NCBI GenBank assembly: GCA_010093485.1
Contig: MU001508.1
Location: 758,051 to 822,050, forward strand
DNA from: Karstenula rhodostoma CBS 690.94
Lineage: Eukaryota; Ascomycota; Dothideomycetes; Pleosporales; Didymosphaeriaceae
Direction of reading: 5' to 3'
Length of the DNA stretch: 64,000 nucleotides
Below are positions 9,766-22,645 of this stretch, one piece after another (position 1 is the stretch's first letter; each line of letters begins with the position of its first letter). The position numbers and the translations under genes were made by a program. The notes beneath the pieces are model-generated. The model saw nothing but the letters and a program-made list of their open reading frames with translations, had not been told where the DNA came from and did not search any database.

Positions 9766-10180
9766 GGCGGGCGCACAGTGGGTGGGCGACGCCGCGCAGT
9801 TGCAGTCGCACGTTACGGGGTGATTCGGCTTGCAACAAAACGCTAGAGCAGTTGAGATGGTGTGCGAGCGGTGGGCAACGCGAAAAAGGACGCGTAACGG
9901 TTTCAACGCGGTGGGAGGAGTGGGAGTGCAGATCGCGGTGGGAAAGACGTAGAAGGCGAAGCTACGGGCGCAAGCTCCCAGTCCCCGCGAGAGATCCCTG
10001 TCCGCCCGGCAAAACTAACGGCCCGCGTTGAGCTCTTGCCGTTTACACCTCCGTCAAGTCGCCGCTGCCTCATCATCGCATTACATATCGCCCCTCACCA
10101 CACCCCGGCAAACTCTCCCGCACTCTTCCCCCCGACAGACGCAACAGCGAGTATCTTAATCCGACCGCCAAACCCGCGCC
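9766..10180. promoter_or_regulatory. Divergent promoter region RPD3 / RPN11
   Basis: 415 bp separates the start codons of two divergently transcribed housekeeping genes. Both promoters must lie here. I see no clear TATA box close to either start. Confidence 0.6.
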
Positions 10181-11419
10181 ATGGATCGGCTAAGTAGGAT
10201 GCTTGCCGCCGCCCAGAGCATGGGCGGCATGGGTGGTCAACAAGGTGTATGTCTTCCTGCACTGTCGCGCTCGTGCAGCCAGCATACCTGCTGCCCCCCC
10301 CCCGCCCCCCGGCCCTCTCTTGTGGATGCAGCAGCTTGCAGCTTGATTGCAATGCAATGCAAAGCCGAAGCTAACTGCTGCAGGACACCAACCTCATCGA
10401 TAACTCAGAAACCGTCTACATCTCGTCGCTCGCTCTACTCAAGATGCTGCGGCACGGCCGTGCTGGTGTGCCTATGGAGGTCATGGGTCTGATGTTGGGA
10501 GAGTTTGTGGACGACTACACTGTGCGTGTGGTGGATGTGTTTGCGATGCCGCAGTCCGGAACTGGTGTTTCCGTCGAAGCTGTGGACCCCGTCTTCCAGA
10601 CCAAGATGATGGACATGCTGCGGCAAACAGGACGGTACGCACCTACCTAACGCTGTCCCTTGGCAGCGCACTGACAGGTGGCAGGCAGGAAACAGTCGTA
10701 GGCTGGTACCACTCGCATCCCGGTTTCGGCTGCTGGCTATCCTCGGTCGATATCAACACGCAGCAGTCCTTCGAGCAGCTCACGCCTCGCGCCGTTGCCG
10801 TCGTCGTGGATCCCATACAGTCCGTCAAGGGCAAGGTCGTCATCGATGCTTTCCGCTTGATCAACCCGCAAACCCTCATGATGGGCCACGAACCCCGCCA
10901 GACCACATCGAACGTCGGACATCTGAACAAGCCCTCAATCCAGGCCCTGATTCATGGGTTGAACCGCCACTACTACTCCATCGGCATCAACTACCGGAAA
11001 ACCGCGCTTGAGGAGAACATGCTTATGAACTTGCACAAGCACGTGTGGACGGAGGCGCTTATGATGAACGACTTCCGGGACGAAGGCGAGCGGAATAAGG
11101 ACAGCCTGCAGAAGCTGGTGTCATTGGCTGAGGGCTACGAGAAGCGTGTGAAGGAGGAGACCGAGTTGACCAAGGAGCAGCTGAAGACGCGCTACGTTGG
11201 CAAGGTCGACCCCAAGAAGCGTACGTCCGTAACTGTCAATTCACAGTACCAAGCTAACATCTTGCAGACCTCGAAGACGTAGGCCAGCGCCTTATCGAAG
11301 ACAACATCGTCTCCGTCTCGCGGCAAATGATCGACAAAGAGGCGTCAGTGCCGAAATCGAACGGAAAGTCTAACGGACAACGGTCGCCAGACGAAGGCGA
11401 CGTGGACATGGAGGATTAA
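10181..11419 (+). CDS. RPN11: 26S proteasome deubiquitinase subunit RPN11
   Basis: Four exons (10181-10246, 10384-10634, 10685-11220, 11268-11419) give 334 residues. The MPN+ domain carries the JAMM motif [17 protein letters not shown], with zinc ligands His115, His117 and Asp128; the catalytic Glu is in the preceding [10 protein letters not shown] segment. RPN11 sits in the proteasome lid next to RPN8 and removes ubiquitin chains from substrates as they enter the core. The N-terminus [16 protein letters not shown] and the central [14 protein letters not shown], followed by [11 protein letters not shown], are diagnostic. The C-terminus ends in an acidic DEGDVDMED. Intron 1 follows codon 22. 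All joins keep frame and rebuild conserved residues. Confidence 0.97.
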
Positions 11420-11996
11420 ATGTCCGAGTGTTCATCCGTTGACGGCGAAACGAGCCCAGAGCGCGAATGCTCACGGACGCATAAGGAACCCCCGCCCCCC
11501 GTACCACCGTATGTGCCTTATGACTATGACGGATCCTAATCTTGGACAAGGAAGACTCAGTCGATGTGTCCTCTATCCAGAAGCTGCTCCATGAGGACCT
11601 GTCATGGTGAATATCTTTGTCAATCACGATCAGGCATGGTACAAGCGGGAGGCATACCTTGGTGTACGCTCTATTGTAGCATTCTGAGAGCTAGCTATAG
11701 CAGATTAATGAAAGAATACGAAGCATCATGATAGCAACACCATCCATCCATACAGTGCTAGATGAAAAGAGCTGTTTCTGCAATACAGTGTACTGGGACT
11801 GCTTACGAAGCGTTTGAAATGTCAATCTAGCGGGGAGTATCTCCGCCGTTTGCTTGGAAGCAGAATCCCGCCAACAATGCATGCCTCGTCAAAGACCCAA
11901 GCCTAGGCCAAAGGACCACCAGCGCCCAGAAATGCAAGTCACGAGTAGCCGCCACGTCGGCACATACGGTACTCTGTCTATTTCAACCCTCGCACA
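11420..11996. other. Convergent 3' intergenic region
   Basis: 577 bp between the stop of RPN11 and the stop of the methyltransferase. It should contain both 3' UTRs. No coding or RNA feature is evident. Confidence 0.5.
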
Positions 11997-13187
11997 TCAC
12001 GTCGATGCTGTCTCCCTATCCGTCTCCACCTTCACGCCCGCCGTCTCCACCTCTCCCTCCCTCGGCTTCCGCCCATACACCACCCGCACATCCTGAAAAT
12101 AGTGGTTCTTCCGGTTCTTGATCACCTTGCGGAACTCCTTTACAAACTCGACAACCTCCTGGTAGCTCCAGCCCAAAATACGCGTGTACAGCGCCATGAC
12201 CCAACCCTCCAGACCATCCACCCAGTTGCGCTCCCCCCAGCGCCCCAGCTCCTTCAGCTTGGGGTCCTTGGGCCACGGGCCGATGGGCCACACGAAGTGG
12301 TGCTCGACGACGTCGACGAAGCCCGCGCCGCGCATCCACGTCTCCATGTGCTCTATAGTGTCGAAGCGCTGGCCCGTCTTCTCCGCGCCGATGGCGAGGA
12401 TGGTGGTGCTGAAGGTGGTGTAGATTTTGTCAGCGTGGGAGGAGCCCTCTGTGTCAGCGCTGGTGGTGACGCTGAACTCGGCGTGCTCGAAGTAGCCGCC
12501 GGGCTGGAGGTGGGCGTAGGCCTGGGAGTACAGGGAGGGCCAGTCGCGGATGCAGCCCGTCAGGCCGCGGAGGTGGATGTAGTCGAAGGCTTCGGGCGGG
12601 TACGTCCACTCGCTGGCGGCGTCATCGATTTCGAAGCGGATGTTGGGCGGCGCCGTCGTGCTTTGCGTCGGGGATAGGTCCGTCGCGAGGATGCTGGCGT
12701 CCGGGTGCGCATCTGCCATGTCGACGGCCCAGAGGCCCGTGCCGGTGCCTACGTCGAGGATGCGCTGCGGGGACGCGATGGGCGCGAGGTAGAGTTTGTC
12801 GTCGAAGGTGAGGAGCCAGAGGTGGTGGACGATGGTCTCGTAGTGCGAGTAAGTGTCGTCGTTGGGGGCATAATAAGAGCCGTCGCGGTATGCATGGTAC
12901 CTTCGGCCGTTTTCGTAGCGGTAGCGGGTTACGGAGGAGGCGAGGGATTGGCCGGAGATGTAGGACTGGGAGTCGTCGTCGTCGGATTCGTGGTAGCGGG
13001 AGTAGGTGGAGTCCTGGGAGATGTGTCAGGTCATGTTGTTGGATGTATAGGACACTTGGGAGGGGGGAATTATGTCTGGATGACTTTTTTTGCGTGTATT
13101 TTCTGAGATGAATGTGTGCAAGTTATGACGAAGAAACGGGTAACCTACGACGATGATGTTCGCATCCTCGGGTCTCATCTTTTCCAT
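11997..13187 (-). CDS. LaeA-like SAM-dependent methyltransferase
   Basis: Two exons: 13149-13187 (13 codons, MEKMRPEDANIIV) and 11997-13013, giving 351 residues. The second exon is open far upstream of its first internal ATG, so a spliced start was sought; the GTAGGT donor and CCCAG acceptor keep the frame. Motif I reads ILDVGTGTGLWAVDMAD (SAM binding). It is followed by ASILATDLSP and by FDYIHLRGLTGCIRDW, typical of the fungal LaeA/Llm family. A LQPGGYFEHAEF strand comes next. LaeA relatives regulate secondary metabolism and development, but most Llm members have unknown substrates. This one lacks the features that would make it LaeA itself. The aromatic, Asp-rich N-terminus (HESDDDDSQSY) is characteristic of the group. 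Confidence 0.88.
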
Positions 13188-14784
13188 GCTGTGCAGGTGA
13201 CTGCTTCACCCTTCGCGCACACGGCGCAAAGTTGGTACCCGTGCCGCAAAGCTCTTCCTTATCTATCACTCTGCCCGAGCTCTTTCCTCGAATCCAACTT
13301 TTGCCGTCTATCTGCCCGATTCTTTTTATTGCTCCTCGTCCAGTTCTTGCTCAGCTCAGCCCGTCGCGTTCGCGCGATTCTTTGTCCGAACTTGTAATGT
13401 TCACATGCAGGGTTCTCACGCCAGCGCAAACATGGGGAGAACGCAACCACGCCACTGAACGGGAACGCAAAGCAGCACACCGCCTGTACCAGGTCCAAGG
13501 CTAACAGTATACGCGGTTTGTATTCGCGGGGCGCACTCTCGTTTGACAGCCCACTAGCTTCCGGCGCAGGACAGACCCAGACCCTCGCGACCGCTCAGCG
13601 GACCCTCACACAGGCACTCCCGCGCTCGACGCTGAAGTGCGAAGAAGGCGTATGCTCGACTCCGCTAGACAGTAGGTTCGGCTGGGCAAGAAGTCGAGGT
13701 TTTGTACGGATGATGTGATGAAGGACGGGTGGCAGGGCGTTATCCTCTCCCGATCGATTGCTGCGCCGATCGCCGAGGCGAGGTTGCGCCTGCATGGTCC
13801 ACGTATTGTTGAGCCGCGGCAAGCGCGCTTGCGCACGAAGCGATGCGGCCACGCTTCGTATACACACTGTCCACTGCTGTGTGTGTGCAGCGCCGTTTCG
13901 TCGGAGATTAAAGTATATCAGCTCGTAGCCGTCGTCGCTACCGGGGGATCGGAGCAGGGACGCGCGCACCGGGCGCTCGGTTGCTGGATGATGTTGGGGG
14001 CTGCTGTGCCTCATTCATGCAGTCAGTGCGTCCAACGCAACGAGCGACGATGCGGGTGCGTTCTTCTGCCATCTGCACACATCCCGGACACGACAAAAGT
14101 CCAAGCACTGAGACGATCCCAATCTATTTTGACCAAAGTAAGAGACTGCCCTGTTGGGCAACTATTTTCATCCTGCTGCTCGCAACTTGGCATGCTGTCC
14201 TCCCGCGCCCTGCAAAAGCAGGCGGATCGTGAGACACGCTATGCACTTTTGATCACCCCGGCCTGCGCCTACTCGATACAATGGCTGCCCTCCCTGGCTT
14301 CCCCTCTAAGGCTGCACCGAGCCAAAGCGACCCATCCGCCGAAACAGACAAACACTGAGCCTCCCGCCCCAATTTATCAAACCGCCCATGACCGCGTCAA
14401 TGCGTGACATTACCACCCTCGTCGTAAACACCCTGAGAAGCGACAGAAAGGCCAAAGCAAAGCATGCCGAAATGTACAGTCAAATCAATCCCACCTTTTG
14501 ACGCCATGCACAGATTACCACCCGGCCGTAACCCGAAGATGGCGGTAGATAAGGAAAGGACCAATGAAAGACCATACCTAAAAGCGTATACAAACATACA
14601 GGAAGGTGTTTGAACAGAGAACTTTGTATTAACAGGAAAGGAGAGGCCTTACCCTAGTTAGGAGATTGTGGACTGCATCTCGCAGTCCCGCCATCGTTTT
14701 TGAATAGGAGAGACTTGAACATATTCGAAAAGAACTCAAGCACCTGCTTCTGCAACGTCATGAATTTTCGACGCTCCATATGCA
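13188..14784. other. Long intergenic region without a recognised gene
   Basis: About 1.6 kb between the methyltransferase start and the 3' end of the ABC transporter. A 230-codon open frame at 13715-14407 (+) and shorter ones on the minus strand have no domain, low-complexity composition and no conserved start region. The region must contain the methyltransferase promoter. A non-coding RNA is possible, but nothing supports one. Confidence 0.4.
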
Positions 14785-17777
14785 TCATGGATGCCCAGGT
14801 GGTTTGGAGGTGGTTTGGCTATCGAGCTCCTCCTTTGCCCGTTGAGCTGCCTTTGACTTCTTCATCCGCTCGTCGTCGGAGGAGGAAGCAGAGTGGCTGC
14901 TGCTGTCATCGCCGAGACCAATGTTCCCATCTTTTGACTCTCGTCGTAGTCTATCTGCCTTATCCTTGAGCGCCTTGGCCTGCTCAGCGGCTCTCTGGGC
15001 GCGGATCTGCTTCTTCCACATGGCGGCATAATGCCCATTCTTCTCAAGAAGATCTTCATGTGTACCACGCTCAGCTACCTTGCCCCTATGCAGAACAAGG
15101 ATCTGATCAGCATGGGTAATGGTACTGAGTCGGTGGGCAATAACAAGCATGGTGCGGCCTTGAGCTAGGGTGGTGAAGGCTTCCTGGATATGTTGTTCGG
15201 TCTCGGTGTCAAGGGCAGCGGTTGCTTCATCAAGCATGATGATGCGTGGGTTCTTCAAGATCGTGCGGGCAATGGCTACACGCTGCTTTTCACCTCCTGA
15301 GAGGCGCAGACCACGCTCGCCAACCTTGGTTTCGTACCTGTCCGGGAAGCTCAAGATCTTGTCATGGATACTCGCGGCGCGGCAAGCAGCATACACCTCC
15401 TCATCTGTAGCGTCTTGGTTCGCATACTTGAGGTTATACATGAGCGATTCGTTGAATAGAACCGTATCCTGGGGTACGACGCCAATATGGCTTCGAACGG
15501 AGTCAATGGTAAGATCTTCAACATCGCGGCCGTCAATCTGGATGCTACCAGATTGCGTGTTATAGAAACGATACATCAGACGGAAGACGGTGGATTTCCC
15601 ACCACCAGACTCTCCCACGAATGCAGTCGTTGTACCGGGAGGGCAATGGAAATCTAAACCAGTAAGGGCGGGTTTGCGCTCATCGTATGAAAAGTGGACA
15701 TCGTTGAAACGAAGGTCACCCTCGCACCCTGGAAGGGTTTTGGCATCTGGCTTGTCCACAACGGTCGGCTGTTCCTTGAAAAGCTCGAGCATGCGCTCCG
15801 AGTTGATCAATGCGGATTGAATCATCCGGTAGAACGTTCCGAAGAAATTGAGCGGGCTCTGCAGCTGGCCCATGTATGTTACGAGCGCGACGAAGTCACC
15901 AGTCCTTTGCTCGCCTTTGACAACCTGATGAGCTGCAATGAAGCAAACAACAAGGAGCCCTAGCATGAAAACCATATTCTGGGAGACGTTCATGAGGTTG
16001 AGCGAAAAGAGAACCGTATACTCAGCATCTTGGAATTTGCGCACCGCGTTCCGATACCGGTTGAACTCGTACGCCTCGGCGTTGAAATACTTGACCGTTT
16101 CGTACGATACCATGGAGTCGTTTCTGGACGAGTTTAGTGGTGAATGACAGATGGCAAGATCTCGAACTCACTTGACGGCATCTTCTTCGCGGTCCGCATT
16201 GACCATTTCTCGGCGTATTTCAGCCCGCCACTGTGCCATGCGGATGGTCAGATAGATGTACCAGAACGTGACTACGCAAAGAACTAGCGCGTAAGTAGCG
16301 TCGAACTTGTAAAGGAAATAGCCAACAGCGACAGCGAGATCCACCAGCATAGGGACGACCTGAAAGGTCAACTGCTCCAGGAAGGTGTTGATGGAGCTGC
16401 CTTTGCCGAGCGCGGACAGGACCTCGCCCGTCTTCTTGCCGAGGTGGAAATCCAGACTCAGACTGTGCACGTGTTCAAAGGCCGCTACAGACAATTCGCG
16501 GTATGAATACTGTCCAACCGGAATCCAGAGCGTGGACCGGATCGCACCAAGCAGACCATTGTTGCCTTGGATGAATCGAAAAGCGATGAAGAGCATGATG
16601 GCTTGCCATGGATTCCCTCTTGACCCGTCTTCAAGCCTGTCTGTAATGCGGCCGATCTGATTAGGAACAAGCACGTTGACGACGCGCTGGAGGAGGACGA
16701 TGATGAAACAGATGACCACCATGATCTGCAAGCGGCGGTCTTTCGACGGCCACAGATACGGAAAGAAGACCTTGTAGCCCTTGAGGTACTCCCACCAGCT
16801 GCGCGCAGGAGCGCCTGTCGGCCTGCTCCAAGCGGGCGGAGCTCCTTCGGTATGTTGGTGTTTGCCACCGACGGGGTGGACCGAGCCATATGAGCCGTTC
16901 GCGTGACCATTTCCCGCGCTACCTTCCCGCTCAGCACCGCCGAGCAGCGAAGTAGTCTCACTCGCACTGCCGGATTCGCGGGAAGATTTTTGCTGCGCGA
17001 GTGACACGAAAACGACGTAGAAGGCGACCAAAGCGACGAGTATGACGATGCGCAGGAAGTCGCAAGCCAACTCGCCCGCTTCCCATCGGGTCACTCCCCA
17101 GCTGATGTAGTCCTTCTCCGGGTCCAGCAGGGGCTGGTGGTGGGCGTGCGTGTAGAGCGCCAGGGACAGGCCGACGAGTACAATCTCGAACACGGCGGCC
17201 ACGATCCAGGTGGCGAGGTGGGCGGAGGTTGGGGAGGGCTTCGAATCGATGAGCGAGATGAGGAACAGGCAGTAGACGAAGAAGGAGCCAATCAGATAGA
17301 CCTGGGCAGCAGTTAGCAGCTGGCAGCTGGCAGCGAGCATGGCAAGCTGCGCAGACGGGCACCTACCACGACGTTGTTGCCGGCCCACCAGGTGTCGGTC
17401 TGGTCGGCGACGGCGTGGGTCACGCTCACGGCGGAATTGCCGACGAAGGTGGCGGCGGCGAACAGCGACAGCCAGGTGAAGAGCAGCTTCTGCGAGTGGG
17501 TGACGTCGTCGTGGGACGTCTTCTTCACAAAGTTGCGCGTGGGATCGGTGGCAGGCAGCGGTTTCCCTCCAGGGCCCGTGTTGGTGGGTTTTGCGACATT
17601 AGCATTAGAATTAGAGGCGGCAATGCTGCGGGCGGTAAAGGCGACGAGAAAGAAGACGAGCAGGAATACGGGATATGAGTACTGCAGGATAACCAGAGCG
17701 GAGCGAATGGCGCGGGCGTAGTCCCACGGCTGCTCGTCGTCGAGGGCGGCGACCAGCGTGGGCGAGCGGGACGCCAT
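14785..17777 (-). CDS. HMT1-type ABC half-transporter (vacuolar or mitochondrial)
   Basis: Three exons (17367-17777, 16172-17301, 14785-16123, minus strand) give 959 residues. An N-terminal hydrophobic TMD0 of several membrane segments (about residues 25-240) precedes a six-helix ABC membrane domain (about 285-615). One nucleotide-binding domain follows: Walker A GESGGGKST at 684-692, signature LSGGEKQRVAIARTIL from about 788, Walker B IIMLDEATAALD from about 808, and the switch His in VIAHRLSTI. This layout (TMD0-TMD-NBD) matches fission yeast HMT1 and the ABCB6 group. HMT1 loads phytochelatin or glutathione conjugates into the vacuole and gives cadmium tolerance. The TVKYFNAEAYEFNRY segment is also typical of ATM1/HMT1 relatives. 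The tail is charged and Ser/Lys-rich. It is divergent from RTC1. Confidence 0.92.
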
Positions 17778-17860
17778 GCTGGGTGGGCCGAGTGCGAGGA
17801 GGGTCCGGATGCGTGGACTGCCCGGGGGAGGCGTGCGAGGGTGCGTTGTTGGAGTGGTTA

Positions 17861-17904
17861 GAGAGAGAGACGGAGACAGAGACGCAGACGGAGACGGAGA
17901 CAGA
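17861..17904. repeat. Imperfect hexanucleotide purine repeat
   Basis: GAGAGAGAGA followed by alternating GACGGA / GACAGA units, about 44 bp. It lies about 85 bp upstream of the transporter start codon, probably in its 5' UTR or promoter. Confidence 0.8.
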
Positions 17905-17926
17905 GCCGCGGCATGGTGTTGAAAAG

Positions 17927-18000
17927 AGAGCAGAGAGCAGCGAGCAGGGAGCAGGGAGCAGGGAGCAGGGAGCAGGGAGCAGAGGGCAGAGAGAGCAGAG
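17927..18000. repeat. GAGCAGG-type heptanucleotide microsatellite
   Basis: Tandem copies of a 7-bp unit (GCAGGGA), at least five of them perfect, flanked by degenerate GAGCAGA copies. It adjoins the hexanucleotide tract upstream of the transporter. Confidence 0.85.
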
Positions 18001-18381
18001 AGCGTCGGTGGATTGACGGCCGGCCAGGGTAGCGGTGCGGTAGTGGGGAGCTGGGCCAGAACAACGCGCCCCTGCTGCGTATCTAGTGCGTGGGTGCGTG
18101 GTGCGTACCTACTGCGTATTGACGCGCCCTGCTGCAGCTGCACGGCCTGCATACTTGACAGAGCATACATCGCCCGTCCCGCCGTGCCGTCACTGGAACC
18201 TGACGCCGCAGCGCGTTGCAGGACGTCGCCCGCGTCCGTTTCCACTGCCTCACCGCAACTCGCCCGGCTCCGCGACGCGCGTAGAGTCGCCGCTCAGGCT
18301 TCCCGCAACTTGACCCCCGGCCAGCCCGAGTCGGAAACCAGTCCTCTGCGCGAGCTGCCTGCCCTCTGCTGTCCGGCCGCC

Positions 18382-21300
18382 ATGGAGCCTCGCCGCGTGT
18401 CCTCCGCCGCGCCCATCCCGCCGCCGCCTCCGCTGCCGCCGTCCAAGGCCTCGTACTTCTCGCGCCTCGTCAACCAGGTCCAGACGAGCGCCAGCGCCTA
18501 CGGCAGTCGTCCGCCAAGCGCGCAGACGAATCGCCCCGACGGCGGCCGTCCCAACCCGCTTGTGCCAAAGCTCCCAGGGTAAGTTGGCTGCTGCAGCTGC
18601 TGCATTGCTCCCTTGGGCACTGATGCGTCCGCCTCGCCGCAATCCCTCTGCCCTCGTCTCCCCCCTAGCTCCCCGTCTCCCCGTTGCCTGAGTGAAGCGT
18701 GCTGAGTCGCCCAGCCTCCGCACCGGCTCCTCGCAAGATGCCAGCCACAAGACCGGCCTGCCCATCGAGGCCCTCGACATCAACCGGGACCGCACGCATG
18801 CCATCCTGGCTGGCAAGGAAATCCTCAAGACCGTCCGTGTCCAGCAGCAAGACGCCAGGATCGTAGAGGAGACCAACCTGCGCGCTGCCGTCATCAATTC
18901 CTCCGACCACGCCCATGCTCGCCAGCCCAACGGCCTTGGCATCCAGGACGTCAAGTGGTCTCATGGCCAGTTTAACACGCACATAGCCACCGCAGCCGCC
19001 AACGGCAAGGTCATTCTCTACGACCTCAATCGCGCAGGTGTCGAGCTGGCCCGTCTGCATGAGCATACCCGTCAAGTCCACAAGCTGGCCTTTAATCCTC
19101 ACCAAGGCCACTTGCTGTTGTCTGCAAGCCATGACACGACAGTTCGTTTGTGGGATCTGCGTGACACGAGGAAAGACATCATGACCTGCCGCAGCAGAGA
19201 CCAATATGCCGGCATCAGCGGCGCCATATACGACATTCAATGGTCCCCCACTGACGCCGTCGAGTTTGCCTTCGGCACAGACAACGGGACTATCATGCGC
19301 TGGGACTACAGCAACAACAGAGTTGCCAAACAGAAAATAACCGCCCATGACACAAAAACCTGCACCGCCATCGACTGGCACCCTGACGGGAAGCACTTGC
19401 TCAGCGCAGGTCTTGACCGGACGGTGAAGGTGTGGGATTTCTCTGTGGGTGTCAGGCGACAGAAGCCGGTGCTCACGCTAAACACTCCATATCCAGTCCA
19501 CAACGCCCGCTGGCGACCTCCCAATTGGTCTGAGGAGGGTGCATATCAATGCACTCAGCTGGCGACCGCTTATGACCGTGACCACCCAGCCATACACCTA
19601 TGGGATTTTCGACGTCCGCACTTACCCTTCCGTGAAATCAACAAGTTCCCTAGCGCTCCTTCTGACATGCTCTGGCACTCTCGTGACACCCTTTGGACCG
19701 TAGGGCGAGAAGGCATCTTCCAGCAAAACGATGTCCATCACGCGACCAAGGTCCTGGACCGACGGAATCTGCAGGCAATCGCCGTATCACCAAGCGGAGA
19801 GATCGGCGGTATTGCTCAGAGACGGCCACATCGCCGTCGCTCGACAGGTCCAGCATACTCGGAAGATACGTATGGTCCTGCTGGATCTCGAGAAAAGCGC
19901 AGCAGCCCGGAGAAGTCCAGCCTGCGTAGTTCAGCAGAGAACAGTTTTGATGAAAACCTACTGTCCAGAAGACATCATGGTCGCAGTGCGAGCAATAGGT
20001 CTGCTAAATCGTTTAGTAGCACCCCGCCCTCTGACGCTGCACCCAAGGTCATGTTCCTCACCGACTCCATGGTCGTACAACACGAGTCTTCAAGACCGAA
20101 CCAGGTCGCATTGCGAGGCACACTTCCTGGGGTAACGAATACCCAAATATTCGCATATCTTGCGCAAAAGTACAAGGCAATCTCGTTGACAGACCCTCCC
20201 ACGGTCCAATCCTTTGAGGATGTACAGCTCGTGTTCGAACAGAACGCAGAATACGCTCAAAGAGCCGCGTCCTATAGACTTGCTACCACATGGAGGTTTG
20301 TTGGCTTGACCATTGCAAGTAGCCTGCGACGGCGAGCGCAACTGCACCGAAACCGACGTCGAGTGAAAACCAAGCCTACAACACTAGCGTGGTTCGATGT
20401 CCAACCAGAACCTCCTTCGGAAAATCTGAAGGCACATGACAAACTCAAAAGTCATCCGGATATCGCCACCCATGCTCCCGTGAATCCAGAACAGCCATCT
20501 CCCCACAGCCACAGCACAGGCCAAAACACCGCCACTGTCGAGAGCACTTCAAACATTGCCACTCCACTTGCGCGGCCGCTTACAAGCACACCTGCAATAT
20601 TGAATGCGAAACAAAGATCTCCGCTCCCTGATATAGATCGCGAAGAGAAGATCGAACTGCCTCCAGCGATCGCTGGGCCGCACTCCAGCAATGGTCGATT
20701 AGCTCCAGACAGTGCAGTTCGGGAATCCGACCACACTGCTAATCGCCCCAACTTCAACGGGCCGCAGTGGTACCATTCGTCGAATGATCTCGACGAACGG
20801 AGGGCCATGGTTGGTAGTTGGCGAGCGCCTCCCCGAATACCTCTAAGTTACGAGCCACCCGAGACTCAAGGGCTCAACATGCAGGTACCACCCCGGTTAG
20901 ATCGCCATGATTCTGACGAGAGTTTCGCCATGTTTTCTGCTTCATCTGACTCACAGCGTGGAAGCTCCGTGCCTAGCTCTCTAAATAGTAGTACTTCTTA
21001 TCCGCAGAACATCGATGCGGAATCTCACGAGCTGCAAGGCCGTTCTCATGAGTCAAGCTTTGGGAAGGCAGTGCCTTCGTCATATGGCGCCGCAGATCAA
21101 CCTGAACATTTGCGCCGAAGTATCCAAATATCACCGACCACGGTCGCCCAGAACGATGGTGCAACGGCATTATCCCATGCCCGCGTTGAACCAGACTCGG
21201 CCCGTGATGATGCAAGCCAACCGCCAGAACACGAAAGCCAGGAACAAGCAGTTCATGACCTCGAGAACTTGCATCGAAACAACCAGCTGCTTCGACATGA

Positions 21301-22645
21301 TAGTTCGGAATCGGACGCGTTTACAAGTAATGGCAGTGGAGTTTCTGTATCTTCACTGATGGGATACAGCCTGGACATGGAAGCCAGCGGAACAATTGTT
21401 CCAGAAGCGCATGATACCACCATGTCCCCACAGGGTCTAAGGCTCCCTGCTCCGCTTTCGCATGCGACTGGGAGCGTTCCTGCGGCACTTGCTCCTGCAG
21501 CCGAAGATCGTTTGCTCCTGGAAGATTTCCAGGCCATGCACGTTGAGGCAGATGAAGAACAACCTTTTGCTATAATCGGTCTGCTCGAGAACCTTCTTAC
21601 GTTCTTCACCGACTCTCAAGCGGACGCACAAACCTCCTCGCTTCTCCTGCTGCTCGTAACACCCCTGCTGCCACAAACGCGCGCCGACCCTAAAGAGTCA
21701 AGTCTTGATTTGCAGTCCACGCTGGCCGCCTATACAGAAACCTTTACCGCACTAGGCCTCTCTCCAACTCAGTCGGAAACAATCCTCTATACCGAGTTGA
21801 GAAAGATCATCGCAACAGGCATAAACCCCTACCAGGCTGAAGCCATCCTCCAAACTTATCATTCACAGCTCCATAGTCTATCGCTGTACAATGCGGCCGC
21901 TACCATACGTCGGCTTTCATATCCAACGTATCCCGCTGTGTATGAACAAGCACTCAAAGGCACCCAGATTGGACTATTATGTCTCAGCTGCAAGTCTCCA
22001 ATCAACAATCCCAAAGACAAGATGCGCTGCGAAACATGCAAACGGGCTCAAGCACCTTGCCCTATTTGCTGGGGCCGATACCCAGCATTTGAGGCTGTGA
22101 CCACAAGGAAGAAAGCAACGGCGAAACTCCGCACGGGTCTGAAGGACAGAGATCACAGACGGAAACGCTCATCTTTGGTCTCAGTCATGGCAACTGATAT
22201 TCATGAGGGTAAGGGCGATTCGTCACCTAGCGTGCCAGAGTCTGTGTCTCCGCCGAACGCATTGCTGTGGACATGGTGCCCGCTTTGTGGTCACGGCGGA
22301 CATGCCCATTGCCTCTCCACATGGTTCTCAGATGCAACGATATCCGACGGGGCATGTGCGACCGAGGGCTGTCTGTGTGATTGTGTGCAAGGCAAGAGGC
22401 GTGACGAGAAGATCCAACAGATTCTACGTTTGAAAGCGGAGAAAGAACGGTCAAGAGTCGTCAGGAAAGGTGATGATTGGAAAGTTGGGGAAAGCAAAGC
22501 TGTCTCCGCTGTCCGTGGAGCCTTCGATGAGAATGCTCCGGATACGGCACAAAATACCGGCTCAAGTACAGGCGCACAAGTTCCTCGCGCAAAGGAAGAC
22601 AGTCGAAGAGTGCGTGTCGTGGAACCGCATACTGACCAACACTAG
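18382..22645 (+). CDS. RTC1: RTC1/SEA2 (WDR24) subunit of the SEA/GATOR2 complex
   Basis: Two exons (18382-18578 and 18715-22645) give 1375 residues. The short first exon (MEPRRVSSAAPIPPPPPLPP) is joined through a GTAAGT donor and a CGCCCAG acceptor, bypassing an in-frame TGA. WD40 repeats fill about residues 70-400, with several clear WD or WN endings such as HDTTVRLWDLRD and LDRTVKVWDFSV. A long Ser/Pro-rich disordered region follows. The C-terminus holds a helical segment and paired zinc-finger/RING cysteines: LLCLSCKSPINN with CETCKRAQAPCPICW (from about 1154), then WCPLCGHGGHAHCL (from about 1253). This order is diagnostic of Rtc1/Sea2, orthologous to WDR24. The complex acts at the vacuole membrane and regulates TORC1 in response to amino acids. 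Confidence 0.93.

Larger units (their letters stand above)
17778..18381. promoter_or_regulatory. Divergent promoter region HMT1-like / RTC1
   Basis: 604 bp between two divergent start codons. It contains two purine-rich microsatellites nearer the transporter. No distinct TATA box was identified. Confidence 0.55.

Noticed and set aside
12102..12677. 191-codon plus-strand frame opposite the methyltransferase
   Set aside because: Antisense shadow of the SAM-binding domain region.
13715..14407. 230-codon plus-strand open frame
   Set aside because: Composition rich in Cys/Arg/Ser, no domain, no conserved start or splice pattern. It looks like a chance frame in GC-rich sequence.
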